Source: Firmicutes bacterium UBA5010
Lineage (GTDB): Bacteria; Bacillota; Clostridia; Tissierellales; Sedimentibacteraceae
DNA: 47,558 nucleotides
NCBI GenBank assembly: GCA_002396645.1
Contig: DGYI01000052.1
Location: forward strand, 1 to 47,558
Reading direction: 5' to 3'
Both the position numbers and the translations under genes were made by a program. The number at the start of each line of letters is the position of its first letter. Positions within the stretch are counted from its first letter, which is position 1. The notes beneath the pieces are model-generated. The model made no database searches. It was given only the letters and a program-made list of their open reading frames with translations, and was not told the DNA's origin. Positions 9,086 through 17,694 of this stretch are shown here, in pieces.

Positions 9086-9439
9086 CTATTCAAAATAAAA
9101 ATAATTATCAGTTAATTCTTCGTCCGGTTCGGCATAAACTATAGTTCCCTTGCTTTCAAATTCAAAAAGAAAGTATTCGTCGATACTCTTTGATTTTTCA
9201 TTTTTTGATTCAATGTGTCCGTCAACGATTTGTACTTCTTTATTTTTAGAAGGAATATATATATCGCCAACTTTTAAGTCTTCACTATCAATTTCTTCTT
9301 CATCTGCAATGTCAATGCTTTTTTCCGCACTAGCTAAAAGTATATTGCTTGTAGTTTCTGATTTTGAGTAAGAAAAAATTAGCATAATGCTACAAACAAT
9401 AATACAACAAATTAAAATAATATTTTTATATCTTTTCAT
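9086..9439 (-). CDS. small exported or membrane-anchored protein, unknown
   Basis: A 117-residue protein with a single N-terminal hydrophobic helix (about residues 7-24, IILICCIIVCSIMLIF) after basic residues, then an acidic hydrophilic domain. It could be a signal peptide or an anchor; no lipobox is evident. The mature part is rich in Glu, Asp and Ser (EKSIDIADEEEIDSEDL) with a central short beta-rich stretch (LKVGDIYIPS). I do not recognise a family. It is the last gene of the minus-strand run containing the ABC exporter, holin-like protein and hydrolase, so it may belong to that unit, but a gap of 139 bases precedes it. Confidence 0.5.
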   Translation of the reverse strand: MKRYKNIILICCIIVCSIMLIFSYSKSETTSNILLASAEKSIDIADEEEIDSEDLKVGDIYIPSKNKEVQIVDGHIESKNEKSKSIDEYFLFEFESKGTIVYAEPDEELTDNYFYFE

Positions 9440-9578
9440 AGTATCAGCCTTTCTTCTTTATATTTTCTACTATTATGATAGTACATATACTAATATATGT
9501 AAATATATTTATTTATCTAATTGCTGTTCTCATTCTGTTTTTTCTCATAATATCTCCGTGTTAAGCAGGAATTTGATA

Positions 9579-10373
9579 TTATTCAATTATTTCTTTGATA
9601 TAATCTATTACTTGCTTATTGGTAAAATAATTCTCATGTTCAATATCATTAAATATTTTTAATTCTGCATTTTTATAGAGACTATAGACTTTTCTTTGTA
9701 AATCTTCGCTCAATGTATTATCAGAATCAGAGCCAATAATATAAGTCTTACAAGTTGTACTCTCTGCGTAGGAAGCAATATTTATATTGTTTGAGATAAA
9801 CACCTTAGCAGGTCCCCAAAAGATAGGTATAATTTTATTATATAAATCAGATATATCTCTAAATGCAGACAATAATACAAGAGTATCACATTTTCTGACA
9901 CTTGCTAAATAGGCAGCCATTCCCGTACCATAGCTATGACCGATCACAGTCACTCTTCTACCCGGATATTGTTCTCTAACCCATTCATATAAGTCAATTG
10001 CGGTCTGTTGCATAGTCTTTAAGTTCATTTTACCTTTGCTGTCTTGTGTGCCATAATAATCTGCCGAAACAAATGAGCAATCAAAATACTTTGAAAACTT
10101 ACCTACTGAATTATATGCTATGTAGTTAGACCCGCCAAAAAAGATTATTATATCGTTCAGCCCGGCATCTAAATTGTATCCGTATCCTGTCAAATTATCG
10201 TTTATATGAATTTTTACAGGCGTATTTTCTATATTGTTTATATGCTTTGCACTTTTATAAAAAGAGTAACTTATTGACTGCATAACAAAATTACACCCAA
10301 ACCCAATAATAAGTATCCACATTGCAATTTTTAAAATAATTCTGATATACTCCATTTTATAAAAGCCTTCCAT
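9579..10373 (-). CDS. membrane-anchored alpha/beta hydrolase
   Basis: A 264-residue protein with one N-terminal membrane helix (about residues 8-30) and an alpha/beta-hydrolase domain that probably faces outward. The oxyanion region is IIIFFGGSN near 75-83. The nucleophile elbow is GHSYG with S147, the acid is D216 or D218 in IIGSDSDNT, and the histidine is H246 in IEHENYF. The fold suits an esterase, lipase or peptidase; the substrate is unknown. An alternative start at the second ATG (10355) cannot be excluded. The gene lies downstream of the holin-like gene and ABC pair on the same strand. Confidence 0.8.
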   Translation of the reverse strand: MEGFYKMEYIRIILKIAMWILIIGFGCNFVMQSISYSFYKSAKHINNIENTPVKIHINDNLTGYGYNLDAGLNDIIIFFGGSNYIAYNSVGKFSKYFDCSFVSADYYGTQDSKGKMNLKTMQQTAIDLYEWVREQYPGRRVTVIGHSYGTGMAAYLASVRKCDTLVLLSAFRDISDLYNKIIPIFWGPAKVFISNNINIASYAESTTCKTYIIGSDSDNTLSEDLQRKVYSLYKNAELKIFNDIEHENYFTNKQVIDYIKEIIE

Positions 10374-10578
10374 TTATATCTCCATAAATTTTGTATGATT
10401 TATCTTCCTTCTGATTACGCGATATTGACCATAATTATTGCCCTTGCTATTGTTCTTAAGTCGATTTTATTTTACCATATATTTACTGATATTTCTATTA
10501 TTAGTTTTTGTACACAGCTTTAGAAAAAAATAAAGAACAGAGAGCTGTTAAAGCGCCTCCATCCTTCATTCTTATATT

Positions 10579-10923
10579 TTACTTATTGCTTTTTTTGCTT
10601 TTACTGTCATTATTATGATTTTTCTCTTTTTTTCTTTCTCTTGGTTGTACAACAATAAGTTGATTTGTATATACGCTTAGACCTGCGCAGGTTATTCCTT
10701 GAGTTATACTTACAAACACACACATTAGAAACGATTTATAGTTAATTAAATCAGATGTTGCCAGACTGTAAATGGATGACAGGATAACTCCTAAAATCCC
10801 GAGCACAAAGGGGATGTTTGACTCGTGTACCATCTTTGTGTTCTTTATTGTTTTGCCTACCATATATAGCATGGGAACTAAAATCATCAGCTCCGGTTTA
10901 ATAAACATTTTAATTTCATTCAT
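10579..10923 (-). CDS. Hol44-type holin-like membrane protein
   Basis: A 114-residue protein with three hydrophobic segments (about residues 12-22, 38-55 and 64-88) and a highly charged Lys/Arg/Glu/Asn tail (KKEKNHNNDSKSKKSNK). The start, FIKPELMILVPMLYMVGKTIK, followed by PFVLGILGVILSSIY and FVSITQGITCAGLSVYTNQL, fits the phage holin family Hol44 (holin superfamily V) as I remember it. In phages, holins form membrane pores that release endolysin. No other phage gene is near, so here it is an isolated cell gene, possibly part of the neighbouring export cluster. Confidence 0.7.
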   Translation of the reverse strand: MNEIKMFIKPELMILVPMLYMVGKTIKNTKMVHESNIPFVLGILGVILSSIYSLATSDLINYKSFLMCVFVSITQGITCAGLSVYTNQLIVVQPRERKKEKNHNNDSKSKKSNK

Positions 10924-10945
10924 TTTGCATCACCTCATAATATCT

Positions 10946-10961
10946 TTAGTATATATACTAA
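10946..10961. promoter_or_regulatory. 16-bp perfect palindrome upstream of the holin-like gene
   Basis: TTAGTATATATACTAA is a perfect palindrome 22 bases upstream of the holin-like start codon, in the short gap after the ABC exporter gene. It could be an operator or simply AT-rich promoter DNA. Confidence 0.35.
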
Positions 10962-11021
10962 TTTTATATTATGCACTTGTCCACAAAATGTGCATGAATG
11001 ATAAATATTATTAAACAATTT

Positions 11022-12872
11022 TTATTTATAGTATTTTGCCTGTGCGTTATATAAGATGGCATAAATGTTGTTTTCATCATTAATTAAAGTATTATGATTC
11101 CCTCTTTGGACAATCTCTCCGCCATCAAATACAATTATATCATCGCAAAATCTGCAGCTGCTCATCCTGTGCGATATAAAAATACTTTTCTTATCCTGCA
11201 CTAATTCATTGAATTTTGAATATATTTCATATTCACTTATCGGGTCAAGCGCACTGGTCGGCTCATCAAGTATTACAAATGCCGAATCTTTGTATAAGGC
11301 CCTTGCTATTGCTATTTTCTGAGCTTCTCCTTTGCTTATCTCAACGCCGTCTTCATCATATCTATACAGATTAGTTTCTATTCCTTTCGGCATTCTCTTC
11401 ACTTTCTCAGATACACCGGATAATTCAAGGCAATTCCATACCTTTTCATCATCTGCAGTTCTGCTCGCGGCAACATTTTCTCGTATAGGAAATGCAAATA
11501 AATTAAAATCCTGAAAAACCAAAGAAAATATTGATAAATAAGATTCATAATCATACTCTTTTATATCTGTACCGTTTAATGTTATATATCCTTTTGTAGG
11601 ATCATATAATCGGCATAAAAGCTTAATAAAAGTAGTTTTTCCCGCTCCGTTTTTTCCTACGACAGCAACTTTATTTTTCTCGGTTAATTTACAGGATATA
11701 TTTTTAAGTACATAATTTTCAGAATGAGGATATTTAAATGATACATTGTGAAATTCGATATCATATGTATCATTTTTCTCTGCCAAAAGCTTCCCTGTTT
11801 GTTTTTTACTGTCTATATTAATAAATTCATTGAATACCTTAACAAATTCAATCTGTAATCTTATACGTTGATTAATATTTATTATATTTACTATAGAACT
11901 GTTAAATATATTTATAGCACCTATATATTTGGTAAGCTCTCCTACTGTAATACTTTTCGTTACTATCTTTAAAATTACAACAATATATGCAACATACATA
12001 TAAATTGAATTGCTTAAAAGATTATAGGTTTCCTTATTTGTCGATTTTTTATAATAGAACATTTCATAAAAGCTTTTGGCTTCATTCATATGCTTCTTAT
12101 AATTATCATGAATCAACCTGAACATATCAAATATTCTTATATCTTTTCCCATAGAGTAATCCAAAAATATCTCATCCGTATAATAATTAAATCTTCTTTC
12201 AACAAGCATTTTCTTCTTATGTAATTCTACATTTACGCTGTTGAACTTCTTTGCTGTAATTTTATTAAACTTCATATTTAGTAAAGTAATGCTTATTATG
12301 ACAGTGAGGGAAACAGGAGCCGATGCAAGTATCTTGATAATATTATTTCCCTCTAAAGGAGATAGAAAGCATAGCATAACAATCAAGGATATTGATGCTA
12401 TGACCTTAAAAATTGCCTCTAGCAATTGTCTGTAATACATTATAAATGCATAATAACCCATTGTGTGTTCCATTGTGTATTCAGCATTGGACAATTTTTG
12501 CAAAACCTCAGCATCTTCCATAAGTTCATAATCTATTTCCAGCGCCTTCTTCTTTATCAGCATGAGCATTTTTCTTTGAACATAATTTGATTTGTACTTA
12601 TTTTTACTGTCTAAAAAATCTATTATAATACCTGCCGCAAGGTTTAGACATATTAAAATTACAATTAAAAACGGTACTTTTTCAAAGTTTTTGAAAATAA
12701 CCGCATCTATTATATACGCTGTCATAAAAAGCTCAATATACGGTAGCAATGCAGATATAAGTGATTGAATCAAGCATAAGGGTATAATATTTCTGTCTAT
12801 TTTATTAATTATTTTAAAACTATCAAGAGCATTCTTATGATAGTCAAATTTCTCGATTATTTTATAAAGCAA
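11022..12872 (-). CDS. ABC exporter half-transporter, permease-ATPase fusion (subunit B)
   Basis: A 616-residue half-transporter with a six-helix membrane domain (about residues 20-335) fused to an ATPase domain. Walker A is VGKNGAGKTTFIKL, Walker B is FVILDEPTSALD, and the H-loop is FISHR. The signature motif is unusual: ISKGEAQKIAIA in place of LSGGQ, with Lys for the first Gly and Glu for Gln. The start overlaps the end of the partner gene by 11 bases, so the two are translationally coupled and probably form a heterodimer. No C39 peptidase domain is present. The closest general type is the lipid, drug or peptide exporter; the cargo is unknown. Confidence 0.9.
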   Translation of the reverse strand: MLYKIIEKFDYHKNALDSFKIINKIDRNIIPLCLIQSLISALLPYIELFMTAYIIDAVIFKNFEKVPFLIVILICLNLAAGIIIDFLDSKNKYKSNYVQRKMLMLIKKKALEIDYELMEDAEVLQKLSNAEYTMEHTMGYYAFIMYYRQLLEAIFKVIASISLIVMLCFLSPLEGNNIIKILASAPVSLTVIISITLLNMKFNKITAKKFNSVNVELHKKKMLVERRFNYYTDEIFLDYSMGKDIRIFDMFRLIHDNYKKHMNEAKSFYEMFYYKKSTNKETYNLLSNSIYMYVAYIVVILKIVTKSITVGELTKYIGAINIFNSSIVNIININQRIRLQIEFVKVFNEFINIDSKKQTGKLLAEKNDTYDIEFHNVSFKYPHSENYVLKNISCKLTEKNKVAVVGKNGAGKTTFIKLLCRLYDPTKGYITLNGTDIKEYDYESYLSIFSLVFQDFNLFAFPIRENVAASRTADDEKVWNCLELSGVSEKVKRMPKGIETNLYRYDEDGVEISKGEAQKIAIARALYKDSAFVILDEPTSALDPISEYEIYSKFNELVQDKKSIFISHRMSSCRFCDDIIVFDGGEIVQRGNHNTLINDENNIYAILYNAQAKYYK

Positions 12873-14688
12873 ATTCAGTCACCTCCTCTTGATAGTAAGA
12901 AGACTGAACATTGAACATTTTTGCATACTCTTTGTTTTGCTTTAATAAATCCTCATGAGTTCCTTCTTCAATAATTTTTCCGTTATCCAGCATAATAATT
13001 CTGTCGCAGAATTTTGTTGAGCTTAGTCTATGAGAAATAAATATGCTTGTTTTATTTTCTGTCAGGGAGCTGTATTTTTCATATATTTCGGTTTCCGCAA
13101 GCGCATCAAGCGCAGAGGTTGGTTCATCCAAAACAATTATAGGGCTATCCTTATATAAGCATCTTGCAAGCATTAACTTTTGAGTTTGACCTCCTGAAAA
13201 AACCACACCATCATTATCAAGTGATTTAAGCATATTTGTATTAACCCCGTTTTTTAATTTATCTATTTTTTCTTTCAAGCCTGATAATTCAACACATTTA
13301 TTTACCTTCCCGTAATCAGTCACGTCCTTAGCACAGGATGATATATTTTCTGCTATTGATAAAGCAAGAACATGAAAATCTTGAAATACAACAGAAAATA
13401 ATTTGAAATAATCTTCTTTCTTATATGTGCTTATATCTACTCCGTCTAAATATATTTTGCCTTCTGAAGGCTTGTACAAACCGCACATAAGTTTGATGAG
13501 CGTAGTTTTGCCCGCGCCGTTTATACCTACAAGAGCAAGCTTTTCTCCCATGTGAATTGTTAAATTAAATTTGTCAAACACTTTTACATCAGTTTCAGGA
13601 AAGGAAAATGTAACATTTTCAAATTTTATTTCATGTGCTTTTTGTATAGGTATTTGATTATATAATTCTGTATTATCCTCGTTTGAGAAATCGTCATCAA
13701 TTTCAACAGCTGTTCTTGAATTATTAACGGTTATATTATTTAACTGCAAATATTTTATATTGTCGAATATAGTGCTTATCCAAGTATTAACACCTAAAAT
13801 CAATCCTATAAGCATTATAAACAGAGCTATGTCCAAACCGTTTTTAACTTTATTAAATACAACAAAATAAGCTATAGCATACTTAATTGCGGTTAAAACT
13901 CGTTCTGCTATATTAACTAAAAAAACTATTCTTAGCTCTTTCTCCAGCCAGTTTTGCCTTAAGGCAATCAAATATTCAAAGGTATCCACAAACCAATTTT
14001 TGATGCTGTATAATCTTACATCCTTTGCGTTTTTGGGAAGAGTTGCCTGTGCAGATAAATAGCTCAATTTTGTATCAAGCTTAAACCATTTTTCTTTGTT
14101 TTTATTTATCCACTTTTCATTTAGCATATTAACAATTATGGATATAGAGGATATGACTATCAATATTAATGAAACAAAAATATTTACTCTCGCAATAAAA
14201 GCACAATATATAATTAAGCCTAAAATACTTTGGATAAGGACTCTAAAATCTACTATCATATGAGTAAATCCCTTATGGAAATCATCCATGTATGAATCAA
14301 GCCCTGCATTAAATATTTCTCTTCCCTTTGAAGTATCAATATTAAGATAATTTGTCAGCATAATATTATCGTAGTAATCAAGACATTTGAACATGCGATT
14401 CATGTCTGTTTTGTTATCAATACTTTTTTCAAGTCTTTTATACAAAATTGTTACAGTATATAAAATCAAGAAATAGCAAGTTAATTTTAATAAAATTTGA
14501 TTGATATTCTTCTCTTCTGTCAATAATTTTACAGCATATGCGGGAAGAAGCGTAAGCATAAAGCTTGTGAATATATTGGATAATACAATTACTGCAGCAC
14601 CAGCACAATACTTTGCAATATAATCCTGCAATATATATTTATGTGTAAAAATTATATTCTTAAATACACTGTAGTTTTTCTTGTTCAT
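12862..14688 (-). CDS. ABC exporter half-transporter, permease-ATPase fusion (subunit A)
   Basis: A 608-residue half-transporter with the same plan as its partner: six membrane helices (about residues 20-330), then an ATPase domain with Walker A VGINGAGKTTLIKL, signature FSGGQTQKLMLAR, Walker B IIVLDEPTSALD and H-loop FISHR. All catalytic residues look intact, so the altered signature of the partner makes one of the two ATP sites non-standard. The gene is first in a minus-strand run that continues with the second half-transporter, holin-like protein, hydrolase and small exported protein. The ribosome binding site is GGAGGG about ten bases upstream of ATG. Confidence 0.9.
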   Translation of the reverse strand: MNKKNYSVFKNIIFTHKYILQDYIAKYCAGAAVIVLSNIFTSFMLTLLPAYAVKLLTEEKNINQILLKLTCYFLILYTVTILYKRLEKSIDNKTDMNRMFKCLDYYDNIMLTNYLNIDTSKGREIFNAGLDSYMDDFHKGFTHMIVDFRVLIQSILGLIIYCAFIARVNIFVSLILIVISSISIIVNMLNEKWINKNKEKWFKLDTKLSYLSAQATLPKNAKDVRLYSIKNWFVDTFEYLIALRQNWLEKELRIVFLVNIAERVLTAIKYAIAYFVVFNKVKNGLDIALFIMLIGLILGVNTWISTIFDNIKYLQLNNITVNNSRTAVEIDDDFSNEDNTELYNQIPIQKAHEIKFENVTFSFPETDVKVFDKFNLTIHMGEKLALVGINGAGKTTLIKLMCGLYKPSEGKIYLDGVDISTYKKEDYFKLFSVVFQDFHVLALSIAENISSCAKDVTDYGKVNKCVELSGLKEKIDKLKNGVNTNMLKSLDNDGVVFSGGQTQKLMLARCLYKDSPIIVLDEPTSALDALAETEIYEKYSSLTENKTSIFISHRLSSTKFCDRIIMLDNGKIIEEGTHEDLLKQNKEYAKMFNVQSSYYQEEVTEFAL

Positions 14689-15006
14689 CCCAGTTACTCC
14701 CTCCTATAAATAAATTTTCCGGTTTTATGTATCTTAATAGTTTAACATTTAAAAGCATCCGTGTAAATAAATCACATGTGTAAAGAATAGTTCTGTAATA
14801 AACTTTATATAATTTTACTCTGAAGAAAAAATATAAAAATTAATTGTTTTAATTTTTTTTCATTTAATGTACAATATATTAGTTAAGGGGCAAAAATTTT
14901 TAAATAACCATGAAAATATCCCCCCGACTCTGTGCACAAATCCTTAAAAGATTTGGATATGGAGCAAAAATGTCTATTTTGTTTTCAGAAAGGAACTTAT
15001 AAATAA
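14689..15006. other. 318-bp intergenic region between divergent genes
   Basis: This gap separates the ABC exporter gene (minus) from prfC (plus) and should hold both promoters. It has long A/T runs at 14820-14880. On the prfC side there is a GGGG (14887-14890) / CCCCC (14920-14924) pair and a small hairpin CAAATC / GATTTG (14937-14955), possibly a structured leader for prfC. I see no open reading frame with a convincing ribosome binding site. Confidence 0.5.
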
Positions 15007-16581
15007 ATGCTTAACAAAGAACAAATACAAAAGCGCCGCATCTTCGGCATAATTTCTCACCCTGATGCGGGAAAAACTACTCTTACAGAAAAGCTTCTGC
15101 TGCACGGCGGAGCAATACGCGAGGCAGGAGCTGTAAAAGCAAGAAAAAATGAAAGATCCGCAAGGTCGGACTGGATGGAGATTGAGAAGCAGCGTGGTAT
15201 CTCCGTTACATCTTCGGTCATGCAATTTGAGTACAAGGATAAGATTATCTCGATTATGGATACACCGGGCCACAATGATTTCGGTGAAGACACCTATCGT
15301 ATACTTACATCTGTAGACAGCGCCGTCATGGTAATTGATGCCGCAAAAGGTATAGAAACACAGACTAAAAAGCTGTTTAAGGTTTGCAGTATGAGAGGTA
15401 TTCCGATATTTACATTTATAAATAAGCTTGACAGACAGGCAAAAGACCCTCTTGAGTGTATGGAGGAGCTTGAAGAAGTTCTCGGATTACCCTCAGTTGC
15501 AGTAACTTGGCCTATAGGAAGCGGTATCAGTTTTGAAGGTATATATGATAGATTAGAGAATGAAATACATCTTTATAAGAAGGATAAAACCATTAAGCTT
15601 GATGATAAAGGTGTTTATGGCGATATATTGGAAGGAATACTCGATCCGATGAATCTGCGAAATCTGCGAAATGAAGTTGAACTGCTTGATGGAGCAGGCA
15701 ACAGCTTTGATATAAAAGAGGTCGAAAAGGGTAAATTATCTCCGGTATTTTTCGGCTCTGCCTTAGTAGATTTTGGTGTAACTCCATTTTTGAAGCATTT
15801 CCTTGATATGTCGCCCGCACCGGGAGCAAGAAAAACCACAACAGGCGAGGTGCAGCCTATAGACGAAGCATTCAGCGGATTTATATTTAAAATTCAGGCA
15901 AATATGAACCCTGCTCACAGAGACAGACTCGCTTTTGTCAGAATTTGTTCGGGAACATTTGAACGCGGAATGACAGTTACTTTATCCAGAACAGGTAAGC
16001 AGTTAAAGCTGAGCCAATCTACGCAACTTATGGCTAATGAACGTGAAACTATTGATACAGCAATAGCCGGAGATATAATAGGGCTATATGATTCGGGAAC
16101 ATATCAGATAGGCGATACTATAACAAACAGTAAGGAAAAGATATTCTTCGAGCCGCTGCCGACATTTCCTCCCGAGTTGTTCAAAAGAGTAAGCCCTGTA
16201 AATTCACTAAAGGGTAAAAACTTTCAAAAGGGTGTCGAGCAATTGGCACAGGAAGGAACAATTCAGATTTACAGAAATGCTTTTAACGATGTTATCTTAG
16301 GTGCTGTAGGTGTTCTTCAATTTGAGGTTTTTGAATACAGACTGAATAACGAATATAACACAGATATACGTATGGATAATTTAGACTATACGGTAGCCAG
16401 ATGGATACAGGCTGACGAGTCAATAGATTTGAAAAAATATGAAAATTCAAGAACAATGCTTGTATATGACAGATTTGAAAGGCCGGTATTTTTATTCAGC
16501 AACCAATATGCCGTAAATGCCTTTGAAGACAGAGTAAAGGAAATAAAACTTTTGCAAGCACTCGATGTAACTAATGAATAA
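15007..16581 (+). CDS. prfC: peptide chain release factor 3 (RF3)
   Basis: A translational GTPase that removes RF1 and RF2 from the ribosome after peptide release. The 524-residue length is normal. The G-domain motifs are SHPDAGKTT (P-loop, residues 17-25), RGISVTSSV (switch I/G2), DTPGHNDF (G3) and NKLD (G4). The C-terminal half has the RF3 domains, including SPVNSLKGKNFQKGVEQLAQEG and GVLQFEVFEYRL. It is distinguished from EF-G by this C-terminus and by its length. The start at ATG 15007 follows AGAAAGGAAC. A terminator follows, so it is probably monocistronic. Confidence 0.96.
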   Translation: MLNKEQIQKRRIFGIISHPDAGKTTLTEKLLLHGGAIREAGAVKARKNERSARSDWMEIEKQRGISVTSSVMQFEYKDKIISIMDTPGHNDFGEDTYRILTSVDSAVMVIDAAKGIETQTKKLFKVCSMRGIPIFTFINKLDRQAKDPLECMEELEEVLGLPSVAVTWPIGSGISFEGIYDRLENEIHLYKKDKTIKLDDKGVYGDILEGILDPMNLRNLRNEVELLDGAGNSFDIKEVEKGKLSPVFFGSALVDFGVTPFLKHFLDMSPAPGARKTTTGEVQPIDEAFSGFIFKIQANMNPAHRDRLAFVRICSGTFERGMTVTLSRTGKQLKLSQSTQLMANERETIDTAIAGDIIGLYDSGTYQIGDTITNSKEKIFFEPLPTFPPELFKRVSPVNSLKGKNFQKGVEQLAQEGTIQIYRNAFNDVILGAVGVLQFEVFEYRLNNEYNTDIRMDNLDYTVARWIQADESIDLKKYENSRTMLVYDRFERPVFLFSNQYAVNAFEDRVKEIKLLQALDVTNE

Positions 16582-16586
16582 ACTGT

Positions 16587-16617
16587 AAAGAGACTGTTTT
16601 GATACAGTCTCTTTTTA
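16587..16617 (+). terminator. intrinsic terminator of prfC
   Basis: AAAGAGACTG pairs with CAGTCTCTTT around an 8-base loop, then TTATC. Confidence 0.85.
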
Positions 16618-16700
16618 TCTAATGGGAAAGTTCTTTTTTCTATCAGATAAATAAAGAATCGTTCCGATTCTTCCATAAAGCGAAATAAGTTCCACTTTTT
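16612..16700. repeat. interspersed hairpin element, copy A
   Basis: Two inverted repeats (16617-16650 and AAGAATCG/CGATTCTT at 16654-16672) are followed by AAAGCGAAATAAGTT at 16677-16691. That 15-mer recurs exactly at 44550-44564. The reverse complement of 16612-16648 also aligns closely with 44572-44607, so these are copies of one short repeat family. Confidence 0.55.
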
Positions 16701-16783
16701 TATGTGATTAAATTACAGAATCTTATCCATATATATAGCATAATATAACTTGAAATTTTATTAAATCGGGAGGATATATATTT

Positions 16784-16978
16784 ATGGGAAGAAAAAAGGC
16801 TGTAGTTTTACAGGAACTTTGCGTTGCCTGCGGCTGCTGTGCAAAAGCATGCCCTAAGGATGCGATTAATATAATAAACGGAATTTATGCTGATGTTGAT
16901 TACAGCAAATGTATCGGCTGCGGATTTTGTGTCAAAGCTTGTCCCGCATCTGTTATAAAAATGGAGGTATTATCTTGA
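16784..16978 (+). CDS. 2[4Fe-4S] ferredoxin-type protein
   Basis: A 64-residue protein with two CxxCxxCxxxCP cluster motifs: CVACGCCAKACP (about residues 13-24) and CIGCGFCVKACP (about residues 43-54). It would carry low-potential electrons. A GGGAGG ribosome binding site precedes ATG 16784. The stop codon overlaps the TTG start of the downstream NapH-like membrane protein (TTGA), so the two are made together and the ferredoxin may pass electrons to or from that membrane protein. Confidence 0.9.
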   Translation: MGRKKAVVLQELCVACGCCAKACPKDAINIINGIYADVDYSKCIGCGFCVKACPASVIKMEVLS

Positions 16979-17556
16979 AAAATTCTAAGAAATGGTATGA
17001 TTACTTATGGATTACCTCAATCCTTTATTTGATATTGGGATTTTTTAATATTCTGTTCGCATGGATTGGCTTGTTATGCTTTTTTATACCTCTGATAATT
17101 TCAATAACAAAAGGAAGCAAATCATATTGCAATAAATATTGCGGTAGGGGGCAATTATTTGACATATTAGGCAGCAAGCTGAAATTATCAATGAAAAGAG
17201 ATTGTCCTTCATTTATAAGAAGTAAATTGTTCAGATACGGGTTTTTAATTTTCTTTTTGACAATGTTTATAAACATGTTGTTTACAACATATCTGGTATT
17301 TGCCGAGACTAAGGATTTAGCACAGTTTGTTACAGTTCTTTGGACATTTAAGCTTCCGTGGCAATTCGCATATCATGGAGCTGTGAGTGCATGGACATCA
17401 CAATTCGCATTTGGTTTTTACAGTATAATGCTCACATCAACAATTCTCGGACTTATAACAATGATATTTTTCAAGCCAAGAACATGGTGCGTCTACTGTC
17501 CTATGGGTACTATGACTCAGACTGTTTGCAAATTGAAACATAGAGGAAAAAATTAA
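16975..17556 (+). CDS. NapH-like membrane protein with 4Fe-4S-type cysteine motifs
   Basis: A 193-residue membrane protein with about four hydrophobic segments. Two cysteine clusters resemble those of NapH/MauN/CcoG-type polyferredoxins: CNKYCGRG near residue 57 and WCVYCPMG near residue 176. I place the start at TTG 16975 because GGAGGT lies six bases upstream, inside the end of the ferredoxin gene; the upstream in-frame ATG at 16909 lies within the ferredoxin frame. Such proteins usually relay electrons across or along the membrane. The redox partner here is unknown. Confidence 0.75.
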   Translation: MKNSKKWYDYLWITSILYLILGFFNILFAWIGLLCFFIPLIISITKGSKSYCNKYCGRGQLFDILGSKLKLSMKRDCPSFIRSKLFRYGFLIFFLTMFINMLFTTYLVFAETKDLAQFVTVLWTFKLPWQFAYHGAVSAWTSQFAFGFYSIMLTSTILGLITMIFFKPRTWCVYCPMGTMTQTVCKLKHRGKN

Positions 17557-17565
17557 ATATAAATA

Positions 17566-17615
17566 AAGGTCTTTATAAATTTCAGCATATAAAAATTTAT
17601 AAAGACCTTATTATT
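17566..17615. terminator. strong bidirectional terminator
   Basis: A 17-bp perfect stem (17566-17582 with 17593-17609; outer arms AAGGTC / GACCTT) is flanked by AT-rich tails. It lies between the convergent NapH-like and NifK-like genes. Confidence 0.85.
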
Positions 17616-17694
17616 ATTTATTTTGCTTATATAGCTTATAATTTACAGCAAATACGGTTTCTCTCAACCATCCCTCAGTCAAGCAAATGACTTT

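Noticed and set aside
10501..10569. A 22-codon minus-strand frame just after the holin-like gene
   Set aside because: It begins nine bases after the holin-like stop, but there is no ribosome binding site and it runs through the T-rich end of a small hairpin, so I do not call it a gene.
10579..10923. Prophage remnant
   Set aside because: The holin-like gene is the only phage-type gene; no endolysin, integrase, capsid or tail gene, and no attachment-site repeat is seen.
16909..16974. Upstream ATG start for the NapH-like protein
   Set aside because: This part is the ferredoxin gene in another frame, and the good ribosome binding site points to TTG 16975.
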